From assembly GCA_964437215.1 (NCBI GenBank), contig CAYTFZ010000119.1, positions 1 through 7,016 of the forward strand: a stretch of DNA of 7,016 nt, read 5' to 3'. The translations under genes and the position numbers were made by a program. Below the pieces are notes generated by a model. The model saw nothing but the letters and a program-made list of their open reading frames with translations, searched no databases and was not told the origin of the DNA. Position 1 is the stretch's first letter. The number at the start of each line of letters is the position of its first letter. Positions 5,413 through 7,016 of this stretch are shown piece after piece. The stretch comes from JAAYAN01 sp964437215. Lineage in GTDB: Bacteria > Bacteroidota > Ignavibacteria > Ignavibacteriales > Melioribacteraceae.

Positions 5413-6876
5413 ATGGAAAATAACGGAGCAGTAACAGTAAAATTTTTTAGCGGACAAAAAATACCGTTGGAATTACACAAAGTACGTGTTGTACAAAAAT
5501 TATTTTTAAAACCTGTTGAAGAAAGACTTGAAGCCATTAAAAAAGGCGGATTTAACACATTTCAGCTAAATACAAACGATATTTTTCTGGATATGCTTAC
5601 GGACAGCGGAACAAACGCAATGAGCGATAATCAGGTTTCATCAATGCTTCGTGCTGATGATGCCTATGCAGGCAGCCAGAGTTTTTACAGAATGGAAGCC
5701 GCTCTTCAGGAAGTATTCGGTAAACAATATGTACTTCCTGCACATCAGGGACGCGCTGCTGAAAATATTGTTTCGCAGGCATTTGTTAAAAAAGGCGATA
5801 TCATTCCGATGAACTATCACTTTACAACAACTAAAGCTCATATGGAATTAAACGGCGGAAAAATATTCGAAATTTATTGCGATGATGCAATCCAGATTAA
5901 AAGCACAAATCCTTTCAAAGGAAACATCGATATAAATAAATTCAAAGCTTTAATTAAAGAATACGGCAAGGAACGAATTCCTTTTATAAGATTAGAAGCT
6001 TCAACCAACCTTATAGGCGGTCAGCCTTTCTCTATTCAGAATATGCGCGACGTAAGAAAAGTTGCCGAAGAAAACGGTATTATGGTTATGCTCGATGCAA
6101 GTCTTATTGGCGAAAACGCTTATTTTATTAAAAAGCGCGAAGAAGAATTTAAAAACACTCCTATCAAGGATATTCTTCTCACAATGTGCAGTCTGGCAGA
6201 TGTTGTTTATTTCTCCAGCCGTAAAGTAAGTTCCACACGCGGCGGCGGAATTTGCACAAACGATAAAAATCATTTTATGAAAATGCGCGACTTTGTTGTT
6301 CTTTACGAAGGATTTTTAACTTACGGCGGAATGTCCGTACGCGAAATTGAAGCAATGGCTGTGGGATTAAAAGAAACAACCGACGAAACTGTTATCTGCC
6401 AATCTCCTTCTTTCATCGAATATTGCGTAAACGAACTTGATAAACTCGGCATCCCTGTAATAACTCCTTCGGGCGCGCTCGGCGCACACGTGGACTGTAT
6501 GGGATTTTTGCCTCACGTTCCGCAGAAAGAATATCCTGCCGGAGCATTGGCAGCAGCTTTATATATTATTTCAGGTATCCGCGGAATGGAAAGAGGAACC
6601 GTTTCGAGCGTTCGCGACGAAAACGGAAACGATGTTCTTGCTGATGTGGAACTTTTGCGTCTTGCATTCCCGAGAAGAGTTTTCACGCTTTCGCAGACAA
6701 TGTTTGTAATTGACAGATTAACCTGGCTGTATAAAAACAGAGAGTTGGTTGGCGGATTACGCTTTGTTGAAGAACCGGCAGTATTGAGATTCTTTAATGG
6801 TATGCTTGAACCTACAAGCGATTGGCCGGCTAAACTTGTTGCAAAATTCAAACAGGATTTTGGCGACAGCTTATAA
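5413..6876 (+). CDS. Tryptophanase/tyrosine phenol-lyase family PLP-dependent beta-eliminating lyase, divergent
   Basis: This 487-residue cytoplasmic enzyme belongs to the family that splits aromatic amino acids into the free ring compound, pyruvate and ammonia. It is about 30 residues longer than tyrosine phenol-lyase (TPL), split between an N-terminal extension and a tail. Landmarks are LLTDSGTNAMSD-type block (LTDSGTNAMSD, 62-72), Y85 in DDAYAGS, QGR (112-114, PLP phosphate), F137-T138, N199, D228 (pyridine N), Schiff-base K271 in SSRKVSS, and R416 (substrate carboxylate). Aligned from memory with Citrobacter TPL, it keeps TPL-specific R394 (MERG; Arg381) and F460-F461 (Phe448-449). However, TPL Arg217 and His343 align with Leu231 and Leu356, and Lys256 with Arg270. 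The substrate may thus not be tyrosine or tryptophan. The ATG has no clear ribosome site. The 89-base upstream gap is very AT-rich, and a strong terminator follows. It appears to be transcribed alone. Confidence 0.9.
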   Translation: MENNGAVTVKFFSGQKIPLELHKVRVVQKLFLKPVEERLEAIKKGGFNTFQLNTNDIFLDMLTDSGTNAMSDNQVSSMLRADDAYAGSQSFYRMEAALQEVFGKQYVLPAHQGRAAENIVSQAFVKKGDIIPMNYHFTTTKAHMELNGGKIFEIYCDDAIQIKSTNPFKGNIDINKFKALIKEYGKERIPFIRLEASTNLIGGQPFSIQNMRDVRKVAEENGIMVMLDASLIGENAYFIKKREEEFKNTPIKDILLTMCSLADVVYFSSRKVSSTRGGGICTNDKNHFMKMRDFVVLYEGFLTYGGMSVREIEAMAVGLKETTDETVICQSPSFIEYCVNELDKLGIPVITPSGALGAHVDCMGFLPHVPQKEYPAGALAAALYIISGIRGMERGTVSSVRDENGNDVLADVELLRLAFPRRVFTLSQTMFVIDRLTWLYKNRELVGGLRFVEEPAVLRFFNGMLEPTSDWPAKLVAKFKQDFGDSL

Positions 6877-6899
6877 AAAACGAATTGTTTTGGACTTAA

Positions 6900-6929
6900 A
6901 AAAAAGGGAAGCAAATGCTTCCCTTTTTT
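6900..6929. terminator. Bidirectional rho-independent terminator
   Basis: A perfect 13-bp stem (6900-6912 with 6917-6929, core GGGAAGC/GCTTCCC) closes on the loop AAAT. It is flanked by an A run on the left and a T run on the right, so either strand yields a hairpin followed by Us. It sits between the convergent lyase gene (stop at 6876) and the minus-strand T9SS-cargo gene (stop at 6969) and can end both. Confidence 0.93.
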
Positions 6930-6968
6930 ATAGCTGTTTTGACGAAAATTTATCCGAGAGAAGTAAGC

Positions 6969-7016
6969 CTACTTCAACAAAATTAATTTTTTAACTGAAA
7001 CAAAATCTCCTGCCTG
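6969..7016 (-). CDS. C-terminal end of a T9SS-sorted protein (partial)
   Basis: On the minus strand the window edge enters an open frame reading QAGDFVSVKKLILLK and then TAG (6969-6971). This is the typical last strand of a type A T9SS C-terminal sorting domain, where proteins commonly end in (YFYRL)QAGxFxxxKKxxLLK. The rest of the gene lies beyond the window, so the cargo cannot be named. The protein is expected to cross the inner membrane by Sec and the outer membrane by the T9SS, with this domain cleaved on export or anchored. It is too short for most gene callers. The call rests on 15 residues plus its position: in frame to the edge, stopping shortly before a terminator that fits this strand. 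Confidence 0.82.
   Translation of the reverse strand, partial: QAGDFVSVKKLILLK

Noticed and set aside
6513..6914. A 133-codon minus-strand open frame inside the lyase gene
   Set aside because: It lies antisense to a clear PLP-enzyme gene, has no recognisable motif, and its start falls in the terminator hairpin. It is a shadow frame.
1..7016. Mobile element, CRISPR, toxin-antitoxin or defence system
   Set aside because: No repeats with spacers, transposase, integrase, nuclease or small toxin pair is visible. The genes are metabolic, envelope or signalling genes of uniform AT-rich character.

Overview
The window looks like an ordinary chromosomal housekeeping segment from an AT-rich member of the Bacteroidota/Ignavibacteria lineage. 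Four things point there. The right edge carries the last codons of a minus-strand protein ending QAGDFVSVKKLILLK, the usual ending of a type IX secretion (T9SS) C-terminal sorting domain. One intergenic promoter candidate has the TAnnTTTG -7 box of that phylum. A DUF1015 gene sits next to serC, a pairing I recall from that group. Several short lipoproteins have Bacteroidota-style lipoboxes. Ignavibacteria is my best guess, but it is an inference. I see no RNA gene, CRISPR array, insertion sequence or phage gene. All gaps between genes are shorter than about 140 bases.

Layout, left to right. A 5'-truncated DUF1015 gene and serC (phosphoserine aminotransferase) form a serine-biosynthesis unit closed by a rho-independent terminator at 2054-2085. 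Next come a small predicted lipoprotein of unknown function and a 173-residue protein that looks like a free-standing RsbR/RsbRD N-terminal (stress-signalling) domain. A promoter-like gap leads into a short ArsC/Spx-family protein with a TTG start. Its stop codon overlaps the stop of a convergent HAD phosphatase resembling YihX. A divergent intergenic region with a perfect 15-bp palindrome separates the HAD gene from a two-gene envelope operon: a cyclophilin-type prolyl isomerase lipoprotein, coupled by an ATGA overlap to a secreted coiled-coil protein with a BamE/SmpA-like C-terminal half. The last complete gene encodes a PLP enzyme of the tryptophanase/tyrosine phenol-lyase family. A bidirectional terminator at 6900-6929 separates it from the convergent T9SS-cargo gene at the right edge.

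I found no obviously new multi-gene system. The points most worth a second look are: (1) the lyase keeps tyrosine phenol-lyase substrate-binding residues but appears to have lost the PLP-contacting Arg (Leu231) and the active-site His (Leu356); (2) the DUF1015 protein beside serC carries a DGHHR motif reminiscent of ParB/Srx-fold free-serine kinases; (3) the ArsC-like protein keeps its cysteine but lacks the arsenate-binding arginines.
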